In this document: positions 33,918-46,027 of the stretch, piece after piece
Position numbering within the stretch: position 1 is the first letter of the stretch
Layout of the letters: each line of letters begins with the position of its first letter
Origin: Lactarius indigo
Lineage: Eukaryota; Basidiomycota; Agaricomycetes; Russulales; Russulaceae
NCBI GenBank assembly: GCA_025766275.1
Contig: JAFKAC010000002.1
Span: 2,170,001-2,234,000 of the forward strand
DNA: 64,000 nt
Direction: 5' to 3'
The notes under the pieces: generated by a model
What the model was told of the DNA's origin: nothing
Database searches by the model: none
The model's input: only the letters and a program-made list of their open reading frames with translations
Program-made: the position numbers and the translations under genes

Positions 33918-36900
33918 TTAGATTAGCTCTGGGGCTGGGGTGGGTATGTCCCCGTCTGTGCTCCGCCTTGGTTCTGCACTTGAGCTTGAGCTTGAGCCTG
34001 AGCTTGAGCCTGGGCTTGGGCTTGAGCTAGCACCTGCGCCTGGTGTTGGGCGTGTTGCGCCGCTGCCTGCGCCTGTGCCACCTGGGCGTAGCCCTGCATC
34101 ACCGTGTGCCGTTGCTGTGCTCGTCTTAGGCCTTCTGTGCAAACTGGGACAGCTACTCACCATGAGACTCTGCTGGATCCGCATCGCTTGCTCCATCTGC
34201 TCTTGCGTGAACTGAACGCCGTGCAGCGACGCATAGTATAACCCCGGATTCGGGTTTTGTCGCGCAGCTGGTAGGTTCGGCGAGGGCTGACCGAGTCCAG
34301 GGTGTTGCGAAGCCGATGACGGGCGGGGAGGGTTCGGTGTCGTTGATGTGCGTGGGGGCGAGGAATGAGGGACGACGGGCGACGATGCCGCCGCCCGCTG
34401 AGCAAAACCGGGGGAGAGGTGAGGGGTAGCAGGGCCGGCGGCGTTCATGTTCGCATTCGCGGCTGCCAAGACCCTCTGTTGCGCGGCCTGGACTTGCAAC
34501 ATTTGCTGAGGGGGTAGGCGGGACGTGTTAGCGGGAGGAATTCGCTGCTGTTGCGAGATGTTGACTTGTGGACGTATCTGCGACACCGCCTGGCCGTTCA
34601 ACTGGGCCCTCGTTCCATTATTGCTCTGAGCGGGCGATTGCGCGGGTTGCCCCTGGGCCTGGGCCTGCGCTTGGGCAAGAGCGACTTGATTCTGAGTAAG
34701 GTGGTGCTTATTAGCGTACGAGAGATGTAGTGCCACTGTCGTAACATACATGGGATTGCCCTGGTGTCCCATTTCCTATGCGCTGGAGCATCTGCTGTCG
34801 TTGAGCGTCCTCTGCCCTGCGTCGCGTGAGCATTTCCTGAGCTTCCTTCTCGGCTTTCATACGGCTCAGCTCTGCCGGGCTGAGCTTCGGTAGTTTAGAG
34901 AACTGTCCGTGTGTATCATGGACCGCCGAACTTTTTCGAGGGTTGGCTGAATCGGTGTCAGGCGGTGAATCATCATAAAGTTTTGACAAATGGTGCACAC
35001 GCACCAGCAGCTTTTTGAGCAGCCTCCCGCTTCTTGGCTACTTTTCGAAGAGTTTCGAACATCAGAATATGTCTCCGTCGCTTTCTTGGCTCGAAATTTG
35101 AGGCGGGCGTCACAGACGCGTTTGCCGAGGAACTGACGCTGGCCATACGCTTTCTCGTCGTGACTTGCGACTGCGAGGGTCGAGCGGAGGTAGACGAAGA
35201 GGGACCATCTTGAACAAGCGGGACCATCTGGGCAAAGTCTCTCTCGCTCCGTTCCTTGCCCAACCACCGTGATCGGTACCGCTCCTTGCATTCCCAGTCC
35301 GCACGCTTCTCCATAACAATTGCACCACGGGAGGAGTTGAACAAGTCAGCCACGAGTCCCCAATTCCTGGGGTACTTCTCCACCAGTCGCTTCAGCAGAA
35401 GATCATCTTGATTAGTCCATAGAGTATCTGCCGCTACACGCCTGGCAGGATCTCGCGGTGTGCTAGGAAGGATGACATCGTCGTCAGGAATGAGTAGATT
35501 GGGTTTGCCCCCGTCGAATAGGCCTTGCGAAGGGGTGAGAGACGGAGAAAATGGCACAGAAAGGACCTTACTGCTCGTAGGCTCGTCGAGAATTTTGTGA
35601 GGTGCATCAAAATCTGGCACGATGGGGGCGTCATCAAACCCTGCCCAGTGGTCGCCTTGCCAACGTCCTGCAGGGTTCAGAGCAGCTAATAACGTAGGTC
35701 GGGTTCGCATGAAAACACCCATAGGGGTCATTTTGCTATAGGTTGTAGGATCGGTGCGTTTATGGGGATCATCGCGGTCTCGCTTTTCCGACTTTTTCTT
35801 ACCCTCTGACAGTAAATTCGATGGCCCTGATGGATTTGGAGGTTCAATGAATGTGAATGGCAATTCTGGAAATATCTGCGATATGTCGGCAGGGTAACGC
35901 GTGGAAGTCGTGAGGCACGTCGTCGGAAGCTGCGTCTCGGGATTTGTGGATATAAAGGTCATCAAAGTCGAGAACGAGCTTGTCATAATCGTAGTACGCA
36001 ATATGGCCACGAAGCGGTGAGTAGACGTTTGGCTTCTGGTGTTGTTTGGGTGTGGACGTCGGCTGCCCAGTCGTGTTCTCCAGAACTTCATCTGACCCCA
36101 GAATGGGATCGTCTGATGTAGTCTTCAGGCCTGAGTGAAGGTCAGGTTGAGACATTTCTCCTGGGTGAGACGCGTCGCCACTCAAGGGGCCTGGCGTTTC
36201 GTCTTGCTTGAGGTCGACATTCGAAGTTGTTGCAGTCAACTGCATCGCTCGTAATATCGACGAGTCATCCACGTCCTCTTCCTTTGGCCGAATTTCGTTC
36301 TCGGGCTGGGTTGACTCGCTGCGTTCCGCGTGTCCGAGGGCCTCTTCCAATGCAGTGCGGGGCTCGAGAGCATCAGCTACTTCTCGCTTCTCTAGCTCCT
36401 GTTCATCGTCGCTATCATCAGAACCATAGTCCGCCGAGATGAGAGCCGAAGAAAAGGGCCGCTCCCCTGTGTCTTCGGGGGTGTCTTCCTCTACGTCCTG
36501 GCTGTGCTCTATGATCATCTCCACGTCATCAATGTCTCGGGACTCGTCGTGGACCGGCCGACTCCAGTCCACGACAATGCCCCTCTCCTTTCTTGTCTCT
36601 CGGTCGCCAACACTATGCCATTCTAGTACCGCAGAAGAGAGTTTGTAGGCGACTGCGATCTTCCATCTACGTTCTTCTCGAAAGTCAGTGCGCATCCAGT
36701 GCTACAAGTCTCATGAGAGACACGATCTTGACATGAGCGGGAAGCACTCTACCATTTCGTCCAAGAGGTAGTCCCAATGCGTTTTCGATACGTTTCCGAC
36801 TCCGCGCTGCTTCTTCGGCTGGCGGTAGCTCCATTTGCCCGTATCTTTAAGTTGCTCTATGCGCTCCAGCACTCGAACGAGGCGAAGTTCGTTGAAAGCC

Positions 36901-38429
36901 ACCTAGGTGTCATTGGGACGACGATAATCTGCATAAAACGAAGGCTCACGTTCCAATCCCGAGTGCTCATGGTCTTCGTAGCACGAGATACCCTCTTCCA
37001 CAAAGGATTTGTCTTGATCGTCACTCCCCATTTGTTAATACCCAGAGGTGCCCATTCCTCAGTACTATCCTTGCGATTTTCTGCACCTTTGTCCTTCTCT
37101 TTATCTTTCTTGCGCTGGTTTTTACCGAGCTTCAACCTCCGTTGTTGGTCCAGAGGGAGTGATTTCGCGGGAGGAAGCGTGTACTTGCGACTCAGCGAAA
37201 ATTCGGGGCTAAGCCACTCATTCACAGACAGCGACCGTGGTTCTGGGTTTGCTGAATCAAGCGCGTATTGGGCCGACTCCACGACAGGGGTGAGCGTAAC
37301 GGGAATGAAGACCTCCGTAGATGGTTTGGGAGGGAGTATGAATGCGGAGGGAGGCAAAGCAACGATAGGAGGGCCGGCGGCGACGGGTGACGAGGGGCCG
37401 GGTGGCGACAGCACGGGGGGTTGGACTTCTGCCTGGGGGGTTGTTGGGGCAGGTGGTGATGCGCTCCGTTCCCTCTCGGGAACGGGAATAATGGGCTCAT
37501 CAGGTTCGATGTGTGGTTCTCCCTCAGCATCGATGTCCATATCCGTGTCTTCCTGCAGGTAGATGTCTTCCACAATCGAGGGAGATACCAAAGCCTCAGG
37601 TCTCGATTCCTCGGTAATTTCAGCAGCTAATTGGTCCGAGTCGGTCTCCATGGGCGTGGCGGGGGTAATAATCTCCTCAATGTCTTCGACGGGTTCAGTT
37701 AAGATTTCAGGCTGGGGCTCGTCCACGCCTGTGTCCGCGTCAGTATCTGCAGGTGTGCCTTCGGGTGAAGCAATGGACGGGACCACAGGAACGCCCTCAG
37801 AGTGGTCGACATCATCAATTAATGGAAGTGGCGGATCTTCGTCGGGGAGTTCAAGAGATGGTTCGTCAACATGCTCCAAGGATATATCCGGCGACGGAAG
37901 CTGCAAGTCACCAAGTTCAGATGAGTGATCTTCTTCCACTGCAACAGGATTCGTTTCCACGTCGGGTGGCAAAGGTGACGGAGGTGTGAGGACTTCGGAT
38001 ATGGGTGAGTCAGGAGGAGGGGCCATTGGCGCGTCATGGTGTGTGTCGGGGGTGAGTGGAGTAGGATCCCGAAGACGGGGGGGAGATGGGGCGAATTCGC
38101 TGTCAGCGAGTTGTGCGATGCTCCCGACCCCCTGACTTTGAAAGAGAACATAGTGAGTGACATGATAGTAAAGAAGCGAACGCACACGCACGTTTTATTG
38201 ATGTCAAATCTATCCATAAACGCCTCGAGCTCACCGTCATGGGGACCCTCCGTGGTTAGAACCAGCTCGGCGCTGCTGCGTCTCTGCAGTAAGACGAACA
38301 TTTCACGCAAGTAGTCATCTCGGCGTTGAGTTATTTCGCTGAATGGACGACTTGGTGATGACGCGCTAGAAGGGCATAAAATTCATGGGCTTACCGAAGT
38401 TGGGCCTCGAGAATGTCGAGTGTAGACAT
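33918..38429 (-). CDS. EAF1: NuA4 acetyltransferase scaffold EAF1/VID21 (HSA and SANT domains)
   Basis: Platform subunit of the NuA4 histone H4/H2A acetyltransferase. Start at 38429; a 57-nt intron joins [12 protein letters not shown] to [21 protein letters not shown] very acidic, Pro-rich stretch follows. The HSA domain begins near 36900 ([31 protein letters not shown]) and continues [25 protein letters not shown]/Myb domain sits near 35420-35230 ([40 protein letters not shown]). The C-terminal third is Gln/Ala/Pro-rich ([20 protein letters not shown]), as in other Eaf1 proteins. The order acidic region, HSA, SANT, Gln-rich tail distinguishes it from Swr1/Ino80 helicases, which carry an ATPase after HSA. 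The stop is at 33918. Confidence 0.88.
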
Positions 38430-38610
38430 TGTCGAGTCGAGTCGATTGACCGCGAGACGCGAGGTTCACTCGCCACGGGGATATTATGTAATATTGGGTA
38501 TCAGGATCAGGCGTACACGGGGTTTGGGTGATTAGCATGCAATGTACTAGAGTCGATGAAGGATGGACAAATAAATAGTGTCCAGCACACACAACCACAC
38601 CTCAACTCGA

Positions 38611-40574
38611 CTATCCTATCGAACCTGCCCCATCCATACCACTGCCAGAGGGGTCGTCACCAGCCTCGTCTGACTTTGACTGGCTAACTCCAACTTCGGC
38701 ATTGTGGCCAACCAACCTGACGGTACCAACCAACTCCTCATTTTCTGGATCGGACTCGTCGCCGTCGTCCATTGGTGAGTTCCCAACGGCGACCAAGAGA
38801 GGAGGTGATACGTCTTGAGGCGATGACCTGGCAGATAGAGAAGGCTTCATTGGTGAGGCAGCCAAAGCAGGTACAGAGTCGTCCAGTAGGTCGGCGACCT
38901 TAGACAAAGGATCAGGTGCATGTATGGATGGCGGGGAAGGGGTCGTGTCTTTAGTAGCCGTTCTTTGTGTCAACGGGATTACGACCAATCCATCATCACC
39001 TTGTCCCGCTTTTGAAAGGTGGCTGACCTCCTGAATCAAAGAACCTCCGCTTTCTAGATCGTCCGGATGCAACGTCTCAGAGTCGGGATCGAGTGTGATA
39101 TCATCGCGGGTTGGGAGGTCTACAGGGAGAGGAGCAGGAGGTTTTGTGATAGAGATGACAGGGACAGGTGCTTTTGGCGGTGGTTCTAGAGAGCTATCAG
39201 GGTCTTGTCTCTTGCGTGGTTGGGATAGGGTGGTATTGCTGACGTCCGCGAAAACAGGGATCGGTACCTCAGCACCAGAGCTCGCGGCAGTATTTGCAAG
39301 GGCCAAGACGCCGAGGCCAACTTTCTCTGCTGCCTGTAGGCGAGATGGGAAAAATACGAGTAAAAACAGTCAGAACAAGAGGTGTACATACCTTGCCTTT
39401 CTCCTCTTCCGCTGGAGGGTCCGGGACTAGGCCGGTTTCCTGCCACTTGCGAACACTTTTATCTGCCCAAGCCTCCAACGTTGTCCAGCCCCGATATTCT
39501 CCTGCCAAACGCATTCCACCTGCTGCGGCTCCGCCCGATCCTTCTCCAGATCCCCGCCCGCTCCCGTCAAAGAAATAGCTCTCGTAGCCGACGTCATCTT
39601 CGCTTCCCTCGCTTTCATTCGACAAGCCGAGTTCGAACCCTTCTCTAGATTCAAGCTCCTCTGCAAAGCTGGCCAACCAGTGAGCCCACCCAGCAGGGCC
39701 GTCTCCTCGCCAGAGGACAACCTTGGTATCAAAGTCGCGGCCAAAAACAATGACTTGTCCAACAGAGCCTCCTTTCTCGGGGTTAAGATCAACTCCTACG
39801 TAATTGCCCGTCTTGTCAGAGATAAGTGGTATCCATCCGCGCTGGGAATATTCCTTGCGAATCCAGTTAGGTGGCACAGACTGCATAACTTCGCGCAATC
39901 GTGGATGTGCGCCGGTATTAGGGTCATCGTCGACTTCACGCCAGAACCTCCACTCATCCAATACCTCGTCGAGGGGGAGAAGGTGTAGCCCGAAGAAGAG
40001 GCCGTCGGAACAGCCAGCTGACGACTCGGGTTCTTGTCCGTCGACCACTAGGTAGGATTCACGGATGACCTGAGGTAGCGAGAAACCGAACTGCATTTCT
40101 ATGTTTGCAAGGTCTTGTGGGAGAATGCCGTAGTTGAGGGTGTCACCCAACTCGGGATACTCGACAGAGAGCCAGCTCCGAATCCGGGTCCAGGTCTGCT
40201 CGAGAGATGGGTATTGAGGCAAGGGGGAGGGGGGCGCGTTGTGGAGGGGTAACAGGGATGTAGGTCGCGAACGGGACGGCGTCCTAGTTAGCATTGACGT
40301 CAGAAGAAAGTGAATAAAAACACTAAGAAGGTGCGCACCCCGTAGGGACGTAACCATATTGAGTCCCATTTGACGGTGGGGGGTATGTAAAGGAGGGAGT
40401 CCCTGCAGACTCAGGGTCTGGTGTGCCTAGGGACGAATCTCTGGTAAAAAGGCCACCTTGTGCAAAAACGGGGGAGGGAAGGGAGAAAGCCTCTTGAGTA
40501 GAGGAGAGGACCTTGCGCCTCCCTTGCAGGGAAGACTTTGAGGAAGAAGAAAAGAGGGAAGCGAACCAGCTCAT
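38611..40574 (-). CDS. KNR4/SMI1 cell-wall synthesis regulator
   Basis: Starts MSWFASLFSSSSKSSLQGRR, the typical beginning of fungal Knr4/Smi1, and splices after YVPTG into a Ser/Pro linker. The SMI1/KNR4 domain follows: WTRIRSWLSVEYPELGDTLN, GILPQDLANIEMQFGFSLPQ, SSAGCSDGLFFGLHLLPLDE, GNYVGVDLNPEKGGSVGQVI and FGRDFDTKVVLWRGDG. A disordered, acidic C-terminal tail (DGDESDPENEELVGTVRLVG) ends at 38611. Knr4 couples the Slt2 cell-integrity MAPK and calcineurin pathways to beta-1,3-glucan and chitin synthesis. Length (about 600 residues) fits the family. It is tandem with EAF1, whose start lies 181 bp downstream of its stop. Confidence 0.9.
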
Positions 40575-41847
40575 GGTGAGGATGAAGGACAGGCCGAGGC
40601 ACCGTGAGGGCCAGAGGCTCGTCGTACCGGGCAGTCCCTCGCTTATACCTCTTCTATTCTTATCCTTCCACTATATCTTAGCTCTATCTCTCCTGTTCCT
40701 CGTCCTACTCTAAATACACTCAACTCGGTGATAATGCTGCTCACTCCCGTGACAGGGGATGCTGTCGTTTCGCTCACCGTTGCCTCCTGTCTGGATTGGC
40801 CATGCCCCCTCCGACCCTACGGAAAAAGGTCCAACTCGTCATCTAGAGTTTCGAAAGTTGAGGGAGCGATGATGTCCCAAAGTCGGGGACACCCTCTGTA
40901 AACCCGCCATTGAATCAGTTTTCTAAATAAAATACAGTAAATTCATATTTATTCCGGGATACATGCCACGGCCGTAGCTATGAACCACTGATTTGTGCGA
41001 GGCGTAGTCCTATGGAGGTGCCCCGAATCGTACGTTGTTTAACCGATACCCGAGGACAGAATGTGGGGACTTACAGTATTGTAATAGATGTGTTAATGAA
41101 TCGGTAAGGCCGGTAAGGCCCCAAGGCCCCGAGTATACTACCAGTATGTCCGTCATCGCTGCTTCAACTTTCTATTACACTTGCACAAGTGAGTGGGTGG
41201 ACTAGCTACAAAAGGTTGATATCATAGCCCTCCGGGGTCTCTCCTTGTAATCCCTCCCCGAGGATACGAGAAAGATCTGCGACTTGAGTTGCACAAGTCT
41301 ATAGTAAAGGACTCGTGTCGACTTTGTCGACGGAAACCCTGCCTGTAGCTACGGCGAATTTCACGTGCGTTGGCAAGTCGTGTTGTACCAGGGGGTGAAG
41401 GCCCCTCCTTAGATTGCCTTAGATTGCTTCAGGCATGACAATCCCGGGCAGCTTCTTTCTCCCCTCCTACGAAGCCATAAGGTGATGGGCAGTACTGTGT
41501 TGTTGACATGTGGACCGGGGTAATACTAAGGGCTATTCGAAGACGACTCGGGTACGATGTGGACAAGGAACTTGAATAGCACTTCGAACTCAGAAACTCG
41601 AGATTGATTGATTGATTTTAAAGACCAAGCTGAGACATATACAAGAATCGAGCTACAGGATACAGACGGTGTACGATAATCGTACAGAGACAGGTAGATT
41701 ATAATAGATGAATTGAGATACAACAGAACCCACGCGGACAAAACTGGCTATCGCCATTGTGGATCGTACCCGAGTCGTCGTGGTCGTACTGCATCGTTAC
41801 TCAGTACTCAGTACCCAGGGTTCAGCACCGCAGAGAATAGCTTCATC
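40575..41847. other. Long intergenic region, no gene seen
   Basis: 1.27 kb without a supported gene. It holds the CT-rich promoter of the KNR4 gene near 40640-40720, small direct repeats (GGTAAGGCC twice near 41105-41120, CTTAGATTG twice near 41409-41427), a GATTGATTGATTGATT run near 41602-41618, and a short palindrome GTACGATAATCGTAC near 41671-41685. No terminal repeats or coding frames stand out. Confidence 0.6.
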
Positions 41848-43576
41848 TCAGTCCAGCAACTCATTTAAACCAGAGTCCCACGATTGAGGGCAGCTGATTT
41901 CCAACCCAAGCAGAACGACAAATACAAAATACCAGTTCGCCCTTGGCGGGAGTGATTCCTGTGAAAAGAAAGGAAGAATTCCTTTCTTTATTAGATGGTC
42001 TGACCCCATAGTAAATTGAAAGATGTAGAGTTTTTGATCAGTCATGATGAATGAATCGAATGCCCCTTGATTTCGAGCTTTTGGCGTGTAGTAGACCCCA
42101 TCTTCGATTTGGCACGGGTAAGATGAATCTAAGTCCCAGTCCACTGGCGTAAAGTCGATCTGTCGTACGGACAATGGGTTTGCGCCGGATCCATGGTCGG
42201 AGTGCCATTGAGGCAGATGGCCAGATCCACCCGACACCCTTTTCACCATAGGAACAAGCTCAAGCTCGATCTTGTTCTAGTAGCTTTGAATGACCCAACG
42301 CTTCGAACACAAGGCCAGTAATGCGCCTCGTCCCTTTAATGTCCGCTAGGTATTCGTAGAGTTGAAGTTGTTCTGCTCGCGATTGGTACCAGAGACGGTT
42401 CCGAAGTTCATCCTTGACGCTAGGTGTGAGGGGCTCCACACTTGGGTAGACCAATCCATGTCATCGCTGTCATCCAGGTTGCTTGCCTGAGCTCCTTCTT
42501 CGGCATACGTTTCAGGAGGAAAATGATCTGAGATACAGTATCCATGCTGAATTTTCTTGTATCTGAGACCCACGAGCACAACTTCTCCAACGAAAGCTCT
42601 TTAAGTGCATCATCGTGGCGAGCTTTATAATGATTTAAGCAGTACTTATTGTAGAAGAGGTCCAAGCAAATGTGAGGGGTGGGCTAAACAAATCGTACAT
42701 CTCGTCTATACGCCTGTCGCTGCCTTCGAGTCCATGAATCACGACGCTACTAGGAAGAAAATGGTCAGCCCGAACACAGAGGACGGAAGCTGATGAGCCA
42801 ACGCTTTGGATATCTCCTTTCTCGTCCAGGGATTCATGACACAGACTACCCGATCCGTGGGCTTCTCCATATTTTTTCACCGACTCGACTGAGGGGAGGT
42901 ACTCGATATAATGAAGTGTTTGGTGCCTCTCACAGCAAGATAGGGCGGGACGCCTCTCGAGGATTCATCAGAGTCGACCAACGTCCAAACAATAGTCTTG
43001 AGTCCAGAGGAGCGGAAGTGCTCAGGGACCTGGCAGACACCTTCGACGAAGAGAAACAACGTTCCCTCACGGTACCAGATGACTGGATTCTTTTCAGAGA
43101 GACGCCGACGCAGGGCATAATAGACCCAGTAGCTTTTCCCTTACAGCTAGTGGATCTCAACGACAGAGTGAGATAACGAAGCAAGACACTCACCAATGCC
43201 GGGTTGTCCTATGGTGACAAGTGAGGGAGCCTCCTGCTTTTTTACGACAGGATTCCTGATACTTCTGATAAAAATCGTATAGCCGGATGTAGTCTTTCCG
43301 AATCCAGAGCTTCTGGCATTCTAGGTCCGGAATGCCAAGCGTGAGGACATAACAACCAGCACCGGTCTCGTCGCCCTTGTCTTCGTCCTCTTCTGCGAGT
43401 TCATCCACACCCATTGTTTCGTTCTCGGATTGGGTCGCGCGCCACTTTGTTTCTTCATCTTGCATAGATACTCCCCAGAACCTGCGATGCGGTTCTGCGA
43501 CTACATCGTTGTCGAGTTCATCCCACTGGTCCATTCTCTTAGGGATGATGGAGTCATGTGTAGCGAGAGAACCCAT
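41848..43576 (-). CDS. Crinkler/RHS-like P-loop protein, frame broken or pseudogene
   Basis: Starts MGSLATHDSIIPKRMDQWDE. Family features follow in order: LWIRKDYIRLYDFYQKYQES, a P-loop assembled across an intron (PSLVTIGQPGIG|KSYWVYYA), ALRRRLSEKNPVIWYREG, FRSSGLKTIVWTLVDSDESS, GTKHFIISSTSPQ, VVCVMNPWTRKEISKALAHQ, RIDEMYDLF, KLCSWVSDTRKFSMDTVSQI, and a C-terminal YTPKARNQGAFDSFIMTDQK and LYIFQFTMGSDHLIKKGILP, which is a nuclease-like fold in related proteins. I recognise this as the multicopy Agaricomycetes family linked to Crinkler and retrotransposon-hot-spot proteins. Its function in fungi is unknown. One extra A in the A6 run at 43238-43243 and one missing C near 42681 disturb the frame, so decay of this copy is possible. 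Confidence 0.6.
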
Positions 43577-43845
43577 GGTGGTGGTAAGAGAGTAATGGGT
43601 GGGACGTCGTCATCAGCGACGCACTGTTATACCCACAGTGAAAGTGCTGCTTTACTGCTTGCCTTAAGAGAGGAAGAGGTAGAAATATCCAATTAATTTT
43701 GGAGACACTTTGCGCAAGGATGCTATAGAAACTAACATTGGGCTGTTCTCCAACATAACTCAACTTGGCAAAGATGTGAGAGGTAGGGGAGGTGGTGACC
43801 ATTGGGATTACAGTGCGCGCGGTATCATTAAACGCTCACAGTAGC

Positions 43846-45930
43846 TCAAAACTGACCTAACTGATCTCGAACATGGAACTCGCAGCCCGTCTTCGCCCTC
43901 ACTTCTTCCACAGTGACGCCATCCGCCAAGTCAATCAACGTAAGCTCTCCCTTTTGGCGATCCACGTTGAATGCGCCAAGCTCAGTGATAATCTGGCTGA
44001 CTGCTCGGGCACCAGTCAAAGGGAGCGAACACTCCCTCAGAATCTTTGGGCTACCATCCTTTGCGCAATGTTCCATCACGACAATGACCTTTGTGTTATC
44101 GGGATTCGAGACCAAATCCATAGCACCACCGATACCTATACTGTTCCGTGAGCAACCGACTCAGTGTTTAGTGGTGGACGTCGTAAGGCACCTTTGACGA
44201 GCTTCCCGGGTATCATGAAATTTGCAATGTCGCCGCCCTGCGAAACTTGCATAGCCTGAAAAGCAGTCAGAAACTGCCATACCTGACTACGTTGGGTGTA
44301 AACTGACCCCGAGGATGGCAACATCAATGTGTCCCCCTCGTATCATTGCAAACGATTCACTGGTATCTGGGGTTCCTCGTTCGACCATTCAAATTCCACT
44401 AACCCCGAATCACCACTTACCAAACACTGACGCTCCGGGCAATAAGGTAACGGTCTCTTTCCCAGCGTTGATGATATCCCTAAACGAATAAACTCAGCAC
44501 GCGGACAGTCGTTATTTGGTAAATCTGGCCGCACGCATCGAGCTGTTCATTGGTCGGGTATGGTCCCATACCAAGAATCCCGTTTTCGCTCTGCAGCCAC
44601 ACCTTGACGCCAGTGGGGAGGTGTTCTGGGACAAGAGTCGGTATACCGATGCCCAAGTTCACGTGAAATCCGTCCCCGAGTTCCTTCGCCGCGCGTCGTG
44701 CGATCCGGTGACGTATGTCAAGGGCAGCAGGTTGGCTCTTCCCCTGGCTCTCAGACGGAGGCTGAGCAAGTGTCTGGATTTCTATCTGCTTTTCCGCGGT
44801 TGCTTGCACGATGCGATCGACATATATTCCCGGTAGGTGGATGGAATTAGGGGAAATCGAGCCAACGGGGACGATGTTCTCAGCCTAGAGTGATGAGTGT
44901 TATCGGTCCCAGCGCCAAATCATTAATAAACACTCGCCTCGACGATAGTCACTTTCGCATTCTTCGCCATAATAGCGCTGAAGTTATTGGCAGCATACCT
45001 GCCGAGCTCGGTTGAGGAGTGATAGGTGGCCTTCACTGCGAAGCGGACCTGAATACCGTATTGCCCACCTCGTCCACCTTCCACGCTCTCACGAAGGCAA
45101 CATCTCCGGCAATGGCAGGTTCAAGGACGTATCTTCGTCCATTGAACTCCCGAAATTCCTTCTTGTTCCCGGGGATTTTGACGCCTTTGGATATGCCGCC
45201 ATCGTGATAGCGGATGGGTATCGAACCCTCCTCCACCGCAGTAGAAGCGCCAGTGGGCGTAAAAAATGCGGGTACACCAGCGGAGTGCGCTCGGAGACGT
45301 TCGGCAAGAGTGCCCTGCGGCACGAGTTCCAGAGAAATCTTTCCTTGAAGATAGAGTTGCTCGAAGAATTTGTTCCTAAAGAAAACTGAGGTCACGAATA
45401 CAACCGAAGGGAGTAAGCGAATGTCACGAACGCCCCGATGTACGAAGATATCATCTTGTCAATTTGTCCTGCATGGAGCAGCTTTCCTACGGACGGTGTC
45501 GCTCGGTGACGGGTGAAATACGCGTAGATACGGGGCACGCACCAAGTCCATGCAAACCCGAACCAGCATTGTTAGAGACAGCGGTTAAGTTCCGTACGTC
45601 CCCGCGTGCAGCAAGCGCACCGATCAAGGTGTCTGTGGTGTGCGTCCGGGTTTGAGTGCGGCTACGCGGACCCCGTCGCATGACCCACCTGGTGTTCCGC
45701 AAAGGCCGAAACCTGACTATCGCATTGAGGGTCCTGCAGTTGTTATCAAAGAAAGAAGCGTACCGCCACTGAGTAGCACATCCCCCGACTTGACTGCGCT
45801 GATAGCCTCGTCTACAGGAGTTCCAGACTTTCTTCTTCTTTGGGACTTGAGGATTCGCTGGTACAGAATATGCCCGGATAAGGTAAAAGACTGGAAGTCC
45901 CGCACGAGGGTGAAGACGACGAGAAAGCAT
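43846..45930 (-). CDS. Succinyl-CoA:3-ketoacid CoA-transferase, mitochondrial (SCOT)
   Basis: Transfers CoA from succinyl-CoA to acetoacetate in ketone-body use. The start at 45930 gives a basic, Arg-rich leader ([20 protein letters not shown]), a likely mitochondrial presequence. The alpha half has [45 protein letters not shown] and [20 protein letters not shown]. The beta half has [40 protein letters not shown], then the catalytic Glu in [12 protein letters not shown]. It ends [20 protein letters not shown] and [14 protein letters not shown]. Near 45821 the frame shifts by one base; reading one A fewer gives [13 protein letters not shown]. The gene is interrupted by several introns and otherwise looks intact. 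Confidence 0.9.
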
Positions 45931-46027
45931 GTCTGAACAAACGGATCACATAGTAGGTGCTTCGATTATATACTACAAGTACCGGCCGGCGCCGGACTTA
46001 TGGACTACTTATTACGTTCACCGCCTC

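Noticed and set aside
41671..41685. Palindrome GTACGATAATCGTAC
   Set aside because: Short, single copy, no associated gene or repeat; could be a factor site but nothing supports it.
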